A stretch of DNA of 48,391 bases from contig CAJUHR010000034.1 of NCBI GenBank assembly GCA_910586255.1, positions 1 through 48,391 on the forward strand. The letters run 5' to 3'. The stretch comes from an uncultured Lachnospiraceae bacterium (GTDB lineage Bacteria; Bacillota; Clostridia; Lachnospirales; Lachnospiraceae). The translations under genes and the position numbers were made by a program. The first letter of the stretch is position 1. Every line of letters starts with the position of its first letter. Under the pieces are notes generated by a model. It searched no databases and had not been told where the DNA came from. It saw only the letters and a program-made list of their open reading frames with translations. Below, piece after piece: positions 9,080 to 17,487 of this stretch.

Positions 9080-9175
9080 AAGCCGGAGGCCGTACAGGTT
9101 TCCGGCTTGCCCTTTACTTTCGGAGACTATCTAAGGAACTGCTCTTAAGCGAACAGGGAAGCCGGATAGTCTTTT
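9080..9175 (+). terminator. Two hairpins after pckA, probable terminator region
   Basis: AAGCCGGA (9080-9087) pairs with TCCGGCTT (9101-9108). Further on, AGACTATC (9124-9131) pairs with GATAGTCT (9165-9172) and runs into TTTTG. The second has the better T-tail. An open frame across this region (9046-9276) has no homology I recognise and overlaps the next gene, so I treat the region as non-coding. Confidence 0.45.
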
Positions 9176-9250
9176 GTCTGCCGGAACATTTTTGGGGAAA
9201 AAGGCAGCGGCCAAAGCAGAAGAAGCTGCCGTATATAAAGGGTCATAAGG

Positions 9251-9898
9251 ATGAAGAAAAAATATGTGCTGTTTGATCTGGATGGGACATTGACGGATTC
9301 CCGGGAGGGGATTATCAATTCCATCGAGTATATGCTGGGTTTTTACGGGATTATGGTGGAGGACAGGGAGAGCCTGCTTCCCTGGCTGGGGCCGCCTCTC
9401 AAGGACAGTTTGATGAAATATTATGGGTTTGATGAGAGAAAGGCTCTGGAAGGGGTGGAAAAGTACCGGGAATATTTTGACCGGCAGGGAATTTTTGAGA
9501 ACCGGGTATATCCGGGGATTGAGGATATGCTGGCATGCTTAAAGGAGAAGGGATATATTTTGCTGGTTGCTACATCAAAGCCGGAGCCGGCGGCCATCCG
9601 GGTCTTAGAGCATTTTGACCTGGCAAAATATTTTGATTACATCGGAGGGGCAACCTTAGATGACAGCCGGGTGAAAAAGGGGGATGTGATCCGGTATGTG
9701 CTGGAGAGACAGGGAATCAGGGACAAGGCGTTGGCTGTTATGACAGGTGACCGGGAGCACGATATCTGTGGGGCAAAAGAGAACGGACTGGAGGCAGTGG
9801 GCGTCCTTTACGGTTATGGCTCCCCCGGAGAACTGACCGGCGCCGGCGCTGATTATCTTGTAAAGACTCCTGATGATTTGGTGAAGCTTTTGTGCTAA
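9251..9898 (+). CDS. HAD-family hydrolase (phosphoglycolate phosphatase/PpaX-like)
   Basis: 215 residues. A haloacid-dehalogenase subfamily I phosphatase: motif I DLDGTLTD with the nucleophile Asp near residue 9, motif II TSKP, motif III Lys in RVKKGDVI, and motif IV TGDREHDICGAKENG. The helical cap between motif I and II contains LPWLGPPLKDSLM, typical of the Gph/PpaX/YfnB-type group that acts on small phosphoesters or pyrophosphate. The true substrate cannot be read from sequence. ATG 9251 follows a weak AAGG. It stands alone between pckA and a CarD-type gene. Confidence 0.85.
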   Translation: MKKKYVLFDLDGTLTDSREGIINSIEYMLGFYGIMVEDRESLLPWLGPPLKDSLMKYYGFDERKALEGVEKYREYFDRQGIFENRVYPGIEDMLACLKEKGYILLVATSKPEPAAIRVLEHFDLAKYFDYIGGATLDDSRVKKGDVIRYVLERQGIRDKALAVMTGDREHDICGAKENGLEAVGVLYGYGSPGELTGAGADYLVKTPDDLVKLLC

Positions 9899-10013
9899 AT
9901 TGTGTTTGAAGATTGCATTTGCCGGGAAAAATATAAGCAGGAAGGAAATGAAAACGGAAAAAGTGCACAAAATCCAGAGGGTGTATAAGAGGTATTATTA
10001 ACGAAAATCGAAA

Positions 10014-10059
10014 ATCAGAAAAAAATCATTAGAAATGGCAAGGTCTTTTCTGATAAAAT
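10014..10059 (+). promoter_or_regulatory. Inverted repeat and extended -10 ahead of the CarD-type gene
   Basis: ATCAGAAAA (10014-10022) is mirrored by TTTTCTGAT (10046-10054). The right arm merges with an extended -10 element, TG-A-TAAAAT (10051-10059). The -35 is poor, consistent with an activated or extended -10 promoter. The repeat may be an operator. Start and strength are guesses. Confidence 0.35.
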
Positions 10060-10114
10060 GGAATGGGAACTTTGACGGCGGATTCATGTTTTGCAGGAAA
10101 GGAAAAGGTGCCAG

Positions 10115-10636
10115 ATGTTTGAGAAGGGTGAATACATTGTATATGGAACTTCCGGTGTATGCCAGATAGAGGATATTACCACCATGGATATGAAGGGAGT
10201 GGCTGGAAACCGTCTCTTTTATGTCCTGATTCCTTCCAGCCAGAGAGGCGGGAAGATTTTCACACCGGTGGATAATGAAAAGACTTATATGCGCCCGGTG
10301 ATAACCCGGGATGAGGCGTCAAAGCTGATTGAAGAGATTCCGGGAATCGAGGAACTGTGGATTTCCAATGAAAAGCTGCGGGAGGCTAAGTATAAGGAGT
10401 GCATGAATTCCTGCGATTGCAGGGAGTGGATCCGGATTATTAAGACCTTGTATCTGAGAAAAAGGGCGCGGAGCGCTCAGGGAAAGAAAATCACCTCCAC
10501 GGATGAAAAGTATTTGCGTATGGCGGAGGACTATCTCTACTCGGAGCTTGAGATCCCTTTGGGGATACCCAAAGCCAGAATGGAGGCGTACATTGGGGAG
10601 CAGGTAAGAAAGATGAAAGAGGCGGTTGAGGAATAA
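10115..10636 (+). CDS. CarD/CdnL-family transcriptional regulator
   Basis: 173 residues. CarD/CdnL proteins bind the RNA polymerase beta subunit and stabilise the open complex at many promoters, notably for ribosomal and stress genes. The N-terminal Tudor-like RNAP-interaction domain begins MFEKGEYIVYGTSGVCQIED and continues KIFTPVDNEKTYMRPV. The C-terminal helical DNA-binding domain includes WIRIIKTLYLRKRAR and KYLRMAEDYLYSELEIPLGI. ATG 10115 gives the family's normal start; in-frame upstream codons add eight residues and overlap the GGAAAGG ribosome site. No operon partner is evident; the next item is a transporter fragment. Confidence 0.88.
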   Translation: MFEKGEYIVYGTSGVCQIEDITTMDMKGVAGNRLFYVLIPSSQRGGKIFTPVDNEKTYMRPVITRDEASKLIEEIPGIEELWISNEKLREAKYKECMNSCDCREWIRIIKTLYLRKRARSAQGKKITSTDEKYLRMAEDYLYSELEIPLGIPKARMEAYIGEQVRKMKEAVEE

Positions 10637-10790
10637 AGAGAGCTTGCGGAATGGGGAAACATCGCAAAATCGGAGAGGAAATTGAAAGAAAAGCAGATTG
10701 TGAAATAAAAGCAGAATAAGAGCGGGATGCAGAATGAAAGCAGTTTGCAAAATAAAAGGTCTGGCAGTGGGATTTTAAAATTAGAAGCGG

Positions 10791-11090
10791 GTGGAAGAAA
10801 AATTCGGGGGAAGAATTGAGGTTGAGGTACATGCCAATGGTGAGCTGGGAGGCAACGAGGATGAGCTGGTTCAAAAAATGGCCGCAGGAACGGTGGATAG
10901 TATCATTTCAGCTCTGTCCCTTATGACTCAGAGTGTAAAGGCAGCGGATCTATTGTCACTTCCCTATCTTTTTTCTGGCGTGGAGCACTGGGAAGCTGTG
11001 ATGGACGGAAATCCGGGGCAGGAGATCAGCCGTATGGTGGAGAAACAGTCAGGTCTTTTCAAAGTGTTGGAATATATGGAACGTAAGTGA
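10791..11090 (+). pseudogene. Fragment of a TRAP transporter substrate-binding protein (DctP)
   Basis: A 99-codon frame reads like the middle of a DctP-type solute receptor: FGGRIEVEVHANGELGGNED, then LVQKMAAGTVDSIISALSLM, then LLSLPYLFSGVEHWEAVMDG. Full DctP proteins have about 330 residues, with a signal peptide before this part and about 200 residues after it. Here a stop codon lies in frame at 10782-10784, there is no signal peptide, and no DctQ/DctM genes follow. I take it as a deletion remnant. The 150 nt upstream hold A-rich sequence without a recognisable gene. Confidence 0.75.
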
Positions 11091-11104
11091 GTGCAGGGAA
11101 AGGG

Positions 11105-11149
11105 ACATCCCGGCAGCCTGGTGGGAATTTCAGGCTGCCGGGATGTTTT
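11105..11149. terminator. Strong intrinsic terminator between the DctP remnant and pyrI
   Basis: ACATCCCGGCAGCCTG (11105-11120) pairs perfectly over 16 bp with CAGGCTGCCGGGATGT (11131-11146), loop 10 nt, followed by TTT on the plus strand and TCCCTTT on the minus strand. It most likely ends pyrBI transcription from the right and isolates the DctP remnant on the left. Confidence 0.8.
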
Positions 11150-11161
11150 GGCGTTTAGATT

Positions 11162-11587
11162 TTATTTCCCGTACTTCTCCTCACAATACAGACACCGGTA
11201 GGTCTCCGTCCGCTCATCGGCCAGATAGAACACATGAGGCAGCTCCTGCTCGATGGAGGTGATGCACCGGGGATTTTTGCATTTGATCACATTGGTGATC
11301 TTTTTGGGGAGCTTTAAGGTCTTTTTCTCTACAATTTTATTGTCCTGAATGATATTGACGGTGATATTGTGGTCAATATATCCCAGAATCTGCAGATCCA
11401 CCTTGTCCAGTCCGCCCTCGATCTTGATGATGTCCTTGCGGCCCATCTTGCTGCTGCGGGCATTTTTGATGATGGCCACCTGACATTCCAGCTTGTCCAG
11501 CTCTAAATGGTAGTAGATGTCCAGGCTTTTGCCGGCCTCAATATGGTCTAAAACGATTCCTTCGCTTAATCCGCTGATATTCAACAT
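11162..11587 (-). CDS. pyrI: Aspartate carbamoyltransferase regulatory chain
   Basis: 141 residues. PyrI forms dimers that couple PyrB trimers into the allosteric c6r6 enzyme, binding CTP/ATP. The allosteric half (residues 1-95) includes LDKVDLQILGYIDHNITVNI, and the zinc domain has the four ligands CKNPRC and CLYC near the C-terminus. It overlaps the end of pyrB by 7 nt, so the two are translationally coupled. Its presence implies feedback control of pyrimidine synthesis at enzyme level. Confidence 0.96.
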   Translation of the reverse strand: MLNISGLSEGIVLDHIEAGKSLDIYYHLELDKLECQVAIIKNARSSKMGRKDIIKIEGGLDKVDLQILGYIDHNITVNIIQDNKIVEKKTLKLPKKITNVIKCKNPRCITSIEQELPHVFYLADERTETYRCLYCEEKYGK

Positions 11588-12504
11588 GGCTTTTCCACCT
11601 CCAGTAATGTCATGATCAGTGCCATCCGCACGTAGACGCCGTACTGCACCTGCTTAAAATATGCGGCTCTGGGGTCGCTGTCCACCTCGGTGGAGATCTC
11701 GTTAACCCGGGGAAGGGGATGGAGCACATACATATTTTCCTTGGCCAGCTTCATTTTCTTTTTGTCCAGAATGTAGCAGTCTTTCAGACGGATGTAGTCC
11801 TCCTCGTTGAAGAAGCGTTCTCTCTGGACGCGGGTCATGTAGAGAATATCCAGCTCCGGCATGGCCTCATCTAAATTGTTGACCTCCTTAAACTCAATGT
11901 GATTGGCCTTTAACACATCCTCCCGGATATAGCTGGGAATCCGCAGCTCATCGGGGGCAATCAGGACGAAACGGATCCCCGGATAACGGACCATGGCATT
12001 GATGAGAGAGTGGACGGTGCGGCCGAATTTCAAGTCTCCGCACAGGCCAATGGTCATGTCGTTTAAGCGGCCGGTGAGGGAGCGGATGGTCATGAGATCC
12101 GTCAGGGTCTGGGTTGGGTGCTGGTGGCCGCCGTCACCGGCATTGATCACCGGGATGGAGGACATCTGGGAGGCCACTAAGGCTGAGCCTTCCTTGGGAT
12201 GGCGCATGGCGGCAATGTCCGCATAGCAGGAGATGGCGCGGATGGTGTCGGAAACGCTCTCTCCTTTGGCGGCAGAGCTGGAATCGGCCGAAGAAAAACC
12301 AAGTACACTGCCACCTAAGCTTAACATTGCCGATTCAAAGCTTAGCCGGGTACGGGTACTTGGTTCATAAAATAATGTCGCTAACTTTTTGCCGTCACAT
12401 ACATGGGCGTACTTGGGAAGATTGTGCTCGATATCCGATGCAAGGGAGAGCAGCCGGTCGATTTCTTCCACGGAAAAATCCAACGGGTTTAACATATGTC
12501 TCAT
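11581..12504 (-). CDS. pyrB: Aspartate carbamoyltransferase catalytic chain
   Basis: 307 residues. It condenses carbamoyl phosphate and aspartate to N-carbamoylaspartate, the committed step of pyrimidine synthesis. The carbamoyl-phosphate site FYEPSTRTRLSFESAM, HPTQTLTDL and the C-terminal LHPLPRVNEI are all intact. ATG at 12504 (minus) is 8 nt after AAAGGAGA. The promoter is close upstream and the leader is only about 40 nt, so there is no room for a PyrR-type attenuator; control may be at initiation or through PyrI. No other pyr gene lies in the window. Confidence 0.97.
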   Translation of the reverse strand: MRHMLNPLDFSVEEIDRLLSLASDIEHNLPKYAHVCDGKKLATLFYEPSTRTRLSFESAMLSLGGSVLGFSSADSSSAAKGESVSDTIRAISCYADIAAMRHPKEGSALVASQMSSIPVINAGDGGHQHPTQTLTDLMTIRSLTGRLNDMTIGLCGDLKFGRTVHSLINAMVRYPGIRFVLIAPDELRIPSYIREDVLKANHIEFKEVNNLDEAMPELDILYMTRVQRERFFNEEDYIRLKDCYILDKKKMKLAKENMYVLHPLPRVNEISTEVDSDPRAAYFKQVQYGVYVRMALIMTLLEVEKPC

Positions 12505-12548
12505 AGAGAATCTCCTTTGAGTGGGATTGTTTATGTAGTTCGAGGGCT

Positions 12549-12577
12549 ATTATAGCGGATTTTTGAAGGGATTTCCA
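12549..12577 (-). promoter_or_regulatory. pyrBI promoter
   Basis: On the minus strand TGGAAA (plus 12572-12577), 17 nt, TATAAT (plus 12549-12554). Perfect -10, 4/6 match at -35. Leader to the pyrB start is about 40 nt. Confidence 0.7.
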
Positions 12578-12670
12578 GTCTTTTTTGTGGAAAACAGAAA
12601 ATTTAAAAAAGATGTAAAGAATATGCTTTGAGGATGTGCAGATAAAAGAAGTTTTTTGTGCAGGCGAAGT

Positions 12671-12719
12671 TTACCCTCAGCGGCCGGGGACCGGATGGTC
12701 TCTTGTTCGCTGAGGGTAA
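12671..12719. repeat. 12-bp inverted repeat between pyrB and fic remnant
   Basis: TTACCCTCAGCG (12671-12682) pairs with CGCTGAGGGTAA (12708-12719), and a nested GACC-GGAT-GGTC sits in the loop. Neither side has a T-run, so it is not an obvious terminator. It lies where the fic remnant's transcript would end. Confidence 0.5.
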
Positions 12720-12740
12720 CGAACTGTCATGACTAGACTT

Positions 12741-13169
12741 TTAAAGTCTGAGAAGACGGCAGTAATCTCGTTCGGTTTCGATGACACATTCGGCGATTAG
12801 TTTACAGAACGGTTCCATGTCATTGAGCCGTCTGGAAGCGGAAAGTGCATTGATATATTCATTTCTCCAGACAGGAGAGACGGAGACTACATCATAGCCT
12901 GTGTTTACCGGCAACAGATTCATCAACAGCCGGGCCGTTCTGCTGTTACCGTCAATGAAGGGGTGAATGTCCACCAGCCGTTTGTGTGCCGCGGCAGCTA
13001 ATTCAATAGGGTGAAGGGCAGTCCGTGAGGAGCGAAGCTGATCTGTTAAGTGCCTCATAAGACCGGGAATTTGGTCCGGAGACGGAGGGATATACTCGGT
13101 TCCGGAAATATAAACCTGGATGGCGTGATACCGTCCGGCCTGGTCGGCATCAACCTTATCATAACACAA
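12741..13169 (-). pseudogene. N-terminally truncated Fic-domain protein
   Basis: 142 codons covering the second half of a Fic (AMPylase-type) domain. The active-site loop reads HPFIDGNSRTARLLMN; serine replaces the usual second glycine of HPFxDGNGR but His, Asn and Arg are present. Fic proteins of this type normally have about 100 further residues in front, including helices and often the inhibitory (S/T)xxxE(G/N) segment. Here the frame opens at TTG 13169 immediately after an in-frame TGA, with no ribosome site, and the next upstream DNA is the promoter region of the divergent ABC operon. I judge it a remnant. If translated it would lack part of the fold. Confidence 0.65.
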
Positions 13170-13225
13170 TCATTGACCGAAAAATGGCAGATGGAACCTG
13201 TAATGAATAATTAAGAAAATAGCAC

Positions 13226-13253
13226 TTTATCCAGATGAAAAATGGTGTATAAT
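13226..13253 (+). promoter_or_regulatory. Probable promoter of the MacB-type operon
   Basis: A perfect -10 TATAAT at 13248-13253. The -35 region (around 13226, TTTATC) is poor, so activation may be needed. The gene start follows at 13291. Confidence 0.4.
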
Positions 13254-13290
13254 GGACAGGTGAGAACAGACAGGAAAGAAGCAGGTTCGT

Positions 13291-14208
13291 ATGGAAGAAA
13301 AGCAGAGCCAGACAGAGAAAGAGATTACTTCGTCAGAAAAAGAGCGGGTCCCCATCATCCGGGTGAAAAACCTGTATAAGATATATAAGATCGGCACCAA
13401 CAAGGTATATGCTTTAAACGGTGTGGATTTTACCATGTACAAGGGCGAGTTTTGCGCCATTGTAGGCCCGTCCGGGTCAGGAAAGTCCACCCTTCTCAAT
13501 ATGCTGGCAGGTCTTGAGAAGCCCTCTAAGGGAGAGATTATTATTGCCGGGAAGCATATGGAGAAGATGAATGAGAATCAGCTGGTGGCGTTTCGGCGGG
13601 AAAACGTGGGCTTTATATTTCAGTCCTACAATCTTTTACAGACCTTAAATGCCATTGAGAACGTGGCGCTGCCTCTGTCCTTTCGGGGAGTGCCAAGAAA
13701 AATACGCAATGAGAAGGCAAAAAAGTATTTAAAGCTGGTAGGCCTGGAAAATCAGATGAAGCACATGGCCAATGCCATGTCCGGCGGACAGCAGCAGCGG
13801 GTGGGGATTGCCAGGGCCTTGGTGGTAAAGCCAAAGATTATTTTTGCAGACGAGCCCACGGGAAATCTGGATTCCAAGACCACCATGGAGGTGCTGGCCC
13901 TGATGAGAAGGATTGTCCGGGAACAGAATCAGACCTTGGTGATGGTTACTCATGACAATCATCTGGCTACTTATGCGGACCGGCAGTTTCACATTGTGGA
14001 CGGGAAGATCTTAAAGATTGAGGAGCAGCGCCGCAGGGATGAGGAGGACATTGCAGGAGAGAGGGAATCAGAAGGACAGACAAGCTGCAATGCCGGGAAT
14101 ATGTCCGAAGAGGGCCAGGTGGCCGGCATAAATGACGGAGTACATTCCGAAAAGGTTGAAAACACAGATAAAGGAAACGCCGCCCGAATAGGGAAGAACG
14201 GCGGTTAA
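13291..14208 (+). CDS. ABC transporter ATP-binding protein (MacB/LolD type)
   Basis: 305 residues. Powers the FtsX-fold permease two genes downstream. Walker A GPSGSGKST (about residue 58), Q-loop FIFQSYNLLQTLNA, signature MSGGQQQR and Walker B IIFADEPTGNLDS are intact and of the MacB/LolD subfamily, which drives mechanotransmission rather than classical import. The last 65 residues are a charged, low-complexity tail (from about residue 240) not found in typical family members. ATG 13291; the AGGAAAG at 13272-13278 is 12 nt away, so initiation may be weak. The next gene starts 8 nt after the stop. Confidence 0.9.
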   Translation: MEEKQSQTEKEITSSEKERVPIIRVKNLYKIYKIGTNKVYALNGVDFTMYKGEFCAIVGPSGSGKSTLLNMLAGLEKPSKGEIIIAGKHMEKMNENQLVAFRRENVGFIFQSYNLLQTLNAIENVALPLSFRGVPRKIRNEKAKKYLKLVGLENQMKHMANAMSGGQQQRVGIARALVVKPKIIFADEPTGNLDSKTTMEVLALMRRIVREQNQTLVMVTHDNHLATYADRQFHIVDGKILKIEEQRRRDEEDIAGERESEGQTSCNAGNMSEEGQVAGINDGVHSEKVENTDKGNAARIGKNGG

Positions 14209-14216
14209 AGACAGGA

Positions 14217-16145
14217 ATGACAGCAGGAAAGAGGCAAAGGGAGCGACAGAAAATGAGAGAGTGGAATGACAAACTGCAGAAACGGAAGGAGAGGAAGGTC
14301 GGGGACACAAAGAAGAATGGGGCCATCCGGCAGATTTTGTGGATGATGATGGCAACTGTCATGCTGGTCACATCGGTTCCCATGCCGGGAAGCATTACGG
14401 CCTGGGCGGCGGAGGTGGAAGTAACCTCCGATAAGATTCCTCATGGAAAAACAGGGAAGAATCTGACGATTAATTTTAAGATAAGAAGCTCCAGAGATAT
14501 TGATGATGTACATATCTGCTTTGACGTAACCGGCGGTGAGATCTGGGATGAGACAGATGAGGACAGGGAATATGGCTATGCCTTCCCCTTTGAGCAGACC
14601 GGCTCCATCAATGACAGGGAGAATCCGAAGCGGGTTGGCAAGCTGAGGGAAAGCGAAAACGGAAAAAGCGTGTCTCTGACAGCCCGGGTGCGCCGGGATC
14701 TGAAGGAGGGGTACTATAAGGTTCCGGTAGTGGTGCTGAAAGGAAAGGACGACCAGATCGGCTACGGGGAGCTCCAGGTGTGGATCTCCCACTCCACAGG
14801 CACGGATGATGACGAGGAGGACGGCAACAAGACCTATGATTTTGTTCTGGGGGAGGGCCAGAGCACGCCGGACGGCACCTATCCCCACGTGATGAATTTT
14901 GCCATTAATCTGCGGAACAACAGCCCGGCCAATGTGTACAATGTAAAGGCAAGCATCACGCCGGATGCGGCCACGGAGAAGTTTCCCTTTGAGATCAATG
15001 ACGTAAACTATGACAGGATGTTTGAAAAAATCGGGGTGGACGAGACGGTGGAGCTAGGCTACAGCTTTGCCATACGGGAGGATGCCTACAGCGGGTATTA
15101 TCCCATTGCCATGAAGATTTTTTATTCGGACAGCTCCACCGGGGAGGAGCTTAAGACCTTTGAGACCTCCTTTTACGTGCGGGTCCACAACAAGGACAAG
15201 GAGGACGAGTACGGCGAGTTCAATGAGCACGACCGGACCCGGGCCAGGATTATTATAGATGGCTTTACCACAGAACCGGCGACTATTATTGCCGGCGATG
15301 AGTTTGACCTGATATTAAAGATTAAGAATGCCTCCAACAATATCACGGCCAGCAATCTGCTCTTTTCCATGGAGTCGGAAAAGGTTTCGGACAGCGCGGT
15401 ATTTACCACAGAATCAGGTTCCTCCTCCGTGGCGCTCAATACTCTGTCGCCGGGCGGGGTGACGGAGCTGCGCTACCGCCTGATTTCCAGGCCGGGGGTG
15501 GACCAGCGCTCCTACGGCCTGACCGTCAAGACAAAATATGACAGCCCGGAATTTAAAAATGCCGAGGAGAGCCTGGTGGTGGATATTCCGGTAAAACAGA
15601 TTCCCAGGCTCAGCACCGGAACCTTTGAGGTAATGCCGGATTCCATCACTGTGGGAAGCGAGTCCAATGTGATGTTTGCCATCAACAACACGGGAAAGGT
15701 GATGCTCTACAATGTGACTGCTGCCTTTGAGGCGGATTCCATTCAGCCGGTGGACAGCTATGTGGGCAATATAAAGCCCGGGGAGACCGGCAATGTGGAC
15801 TGTATGGTGACCGGTGTATCGCCTACCATGGATGACGGTAAGGTGAAGGTGATCATTTCCTATGAGGATGAGAACGGCACCGTCTCCACAGAGGAGAAGG
15901 AGCTAACCCTCTTTGTGATGGAGGATATGTCCGATATGGAAGACTTGGAGGCCGGGGATTTTGATATGGATATGACGGAGGAAAAGACGGGATTTTTCTC
16001 CGGATTTATGGAAAAGCATCAGCAGAAGCTTCTTCCGGCTGCGCTGGCAGTGATTGTGGTACTGGTGGTTGTGATCGTTGTGATGGCTGTCAGGCACCGA
16101 AAGGCAAAGGCAGAGTTGGATTCGGATGAGGATGAGGAAGAATGA
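14217..16145 (+). CDS. Membrane-anchored surface protein with Ig-like repeats (COG1361/CARDB-like)
   Basis: 642 residues. After a basic N-terminus comes a signal peptide (hydrophobic ILWMMMATVMLVTSVPMPGS, cut probably after AWAA near residue 65). Then follow several beta-rich repeats recognisable by phrases such as NFAINLRNNSPANVYNVKAS, LILKIKNASNNITASNLLF and MFAINNTGKVMLYNVTAAFE, which resemble CARDB/NEW3-type modules. A single C-terminal membrane helix (about 605-627) and an acidic tail (DSDEDEEE) close it. Its stop overlaps the permease start by 4 nt. Such proteins often sit between the ATPase and the permease of MacB-type systems in clostridia and may act as the extracytoplasmic adaptor. 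Start 14217 or the ATG at 14253 are both possible. Confidence 0.75.
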   Translation: MTAGKRQRERQKMREWNDKLQKRKERKVGDTKKNGAIRQILWMMMATVMLVTSVPMPGSITAWAAEVEVTSDKIPHGKTGKNLTINFKIRSSRDIDDVHICFDVTGGEIWDETDEDREYGYAFPFEQTGSINDRENPKRVGKLRESENGKSVSLTARVRRDLKEGYYKVPVVVLKGKDDQIGYGELQVWISHSTGTDDDEEDGNKTYDFVLGEGQSTPDGTYPHVMNFAINLRNNSPANVYNVKASITPDAATEKFPFEINDVNYDRMFEKIGVDETVELGYSFAIREDAYSGYYPIAMKIFYSDSSTGEELKTFETSFYVRVHNKDKEDEYGEFNEHDRTRARIIIDGFTTEPATIIAGDEFDLILKIKNASNNITASNLLFSMESEKVSDSAVFTTESGSSSVALNTLSPGGVTELRYRLISRPGVDQRSYGLTVKTKYDSPEFKNAEESLVVDIPVKQIPRLSTGTFEVMPDSITVGSESNVMFAINNTGKVMLYNVTAAFEADSIQPVDSYVGNIKPGETGNVDCMVTGVSPTMDDGKVKVIISYEDENGTVSTEEKELTLFVMEDMSDMEDLEAGDFDMDMTEEKTGFFSGFMEKHQQKLLPAALAVIVVLVVVIVVMAVRHRKAKAELDSDEDEEE

Positions 16146-17479
16146 GGTTTATTGATCTGCTTTCCATGAGCATGAACAATTTGAGAAGGAGAAAGCTGAG
16201 GACCGCTTTGACGGTCCTTGGCGTTGTAATCGGCACCGCGTCCATTGTGGTTATGATGTCTTTGGGAATCGGCCTTCGGGAGCTGAACCGGGAGCTGATT
16301 GAGTCCTTTGGCAGTCTGACGGCTGTGGAGGTGCGGGGAAATTATTATTACGGCTACGGGGAGGACAATACGGAGCCCAATTATCTGACCGATGAGGTGG
16401 TCCGGCAGATGGAGCAGATTCGGTTTGTGGAGAGTGTTTATCCTATGCTGGAGACCAGAGTGATGCTTATGCAGGGGAAATACTCTGCCGATACAGACTT
16501 AATCGGTGCTCCCCTGGAGTATCTGAGAGAGATCCCCTTGGGGCAGGGCAGTCTGCCGGAACAGGGGGAGAAGGAGATGAAGCTGATCTACGGCAATGCG
16601 GTGATCCAGTGGTTTAACGATGGAAAACGGGGCGGTTATTGGGAGACCGGGGAGCTTCCGGACGTGGATTTTATGGGAAAGCCCATGTTTGTGATTTTTG
16701 ATATGGATAAATATTATCAGTCCATGGGAGATTCCAGTGTCAAGGCGCCAAAAAAATATCTGGTCAACGCAGCCGGTGTTGTGGAGGGAGATGTGCGGAG
16801 CGGGGGGAGCTATTCCTACTCTGTGTACACAGAGTTAGAGACATTAAAAAACCAGTTAAAGCGGATTTTCAGGAAAAATCCTATTCCAGGACAGCCTACC
16901 AATAAAAAAGGGAAGGCTTATCCCTACTTTATCTACAGCTCCTGTGTGGTCAATGTGGATGAGATGGAGCATGTGTCTACTGTCCAGGAGCAGCTGTCAG
17001 ATATGGGATTTCAGGCCTACAGCAGCTCTGACTGGATGGAGCAGACCCAGAAGCAGTCTATGATGATCCAGGCAGTTCTGGGGGGGATCGGAGCTATCTC
17101 TCTGTTTGTGGCGGCCATCGGTATTGCCAACACCATGATGATGTCCATCTATGAGCGGACCAAGGAGATCGGGGTGATCAAGGTATTGGGCTGTGATATG
17201 GGGGCAATCCGGAATATGTTTTTAATTGAGTCCGGGTGCATCGGGCTCTTGGGAGGTTTTATCGGGATTATTTTAAGTTATGGAATTTCCTTTGCAATGA
17301 ACCGGTTTCAGACTATCGGGGAGATGATGGTGGGGGTGGCGGGGGATATCTCCCGGATTCCTCCCTGGCTTTCCATGGCAGCAGTGGGTTTTGCCATTTT
17401 GGTGGGCATGGTGGCAGGATTCTTCCCGGCCATGCGGGCCATGCGGCTGAGTCCGTTGGCGGCAATTCGCAATGAGTAG
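16142..17479 (+). CDS. ABC transporter permease, MacB/FtsX fold
   Basis: 445 residues. One N-terminal membrane helix (LTVLGVVIGTASIVVMMSLG), a large extracytoplasmic MacB core domain (about 45-310), then three helices including GAISLFVAAIGIANTMMMSI and the C-terminal FFPAMRAMRLSPLAAIRNE, the hallmark end of MacB/FtsX permeases. The start overlaps the surface protein's stop (ATGA), so the three genes form one unit. Substrate unknown: the family covers antibiotic/peptide export, lipoprotein handling and envelope stress. Confidence 0.9.
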   Translation: MRFIDLLSMSMNNLRRRKLRTALTVLGVVIGTASIVVMMSLGIGLRELNRELIESFGSLTAVEVRGNYYYGYGEDNTEPNYLTDEVVRQMEQIRFVESVYPMLETRVMLMQGKYSADTDLIGAPLEYLREIPLGQGSLPEQGEKEMKLIYGNAVIQWFNDGKRGGYWETGELPDVDFMGKPMFVIFDMDKYYQSMGDSSVKAPKKYLVNAAGVVEGDVRSGGSYSYSVYTELETLKNQLKRIFRKNPIPGQPTNKKGKAYPYFIYSSCVVNVDEMEHVSTVQEQLSDMGFQAYSSSDWMEQTQKQSMMIQAVLGGIGAISLFVAAIGIANTMMMSIYERTKEIGVIKVLGCDMGAIRNMFLIESGCIGLLGGFIGIILSYGISFAMNRFQTIGEMMVGVAGDISRIPPWLSMAAVGFAILVGMVAGFFPAMRAMRLSPLAAIRNE

Positions 17480-17487
17480 GGCTGTTA

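Noticed and set aside
9046..9276. 76-codon frame between pckA and the HAD gene
   Set aside because: Spans two hairpins, has no ribosome site, and overlaps the next gene; more likely terminator sequence.
14205..14888. 227-codon minus-strand frame over the surface-protein gene
   Set aside because: Shadow of the real gene, no ribosome site and no recognisable domain.
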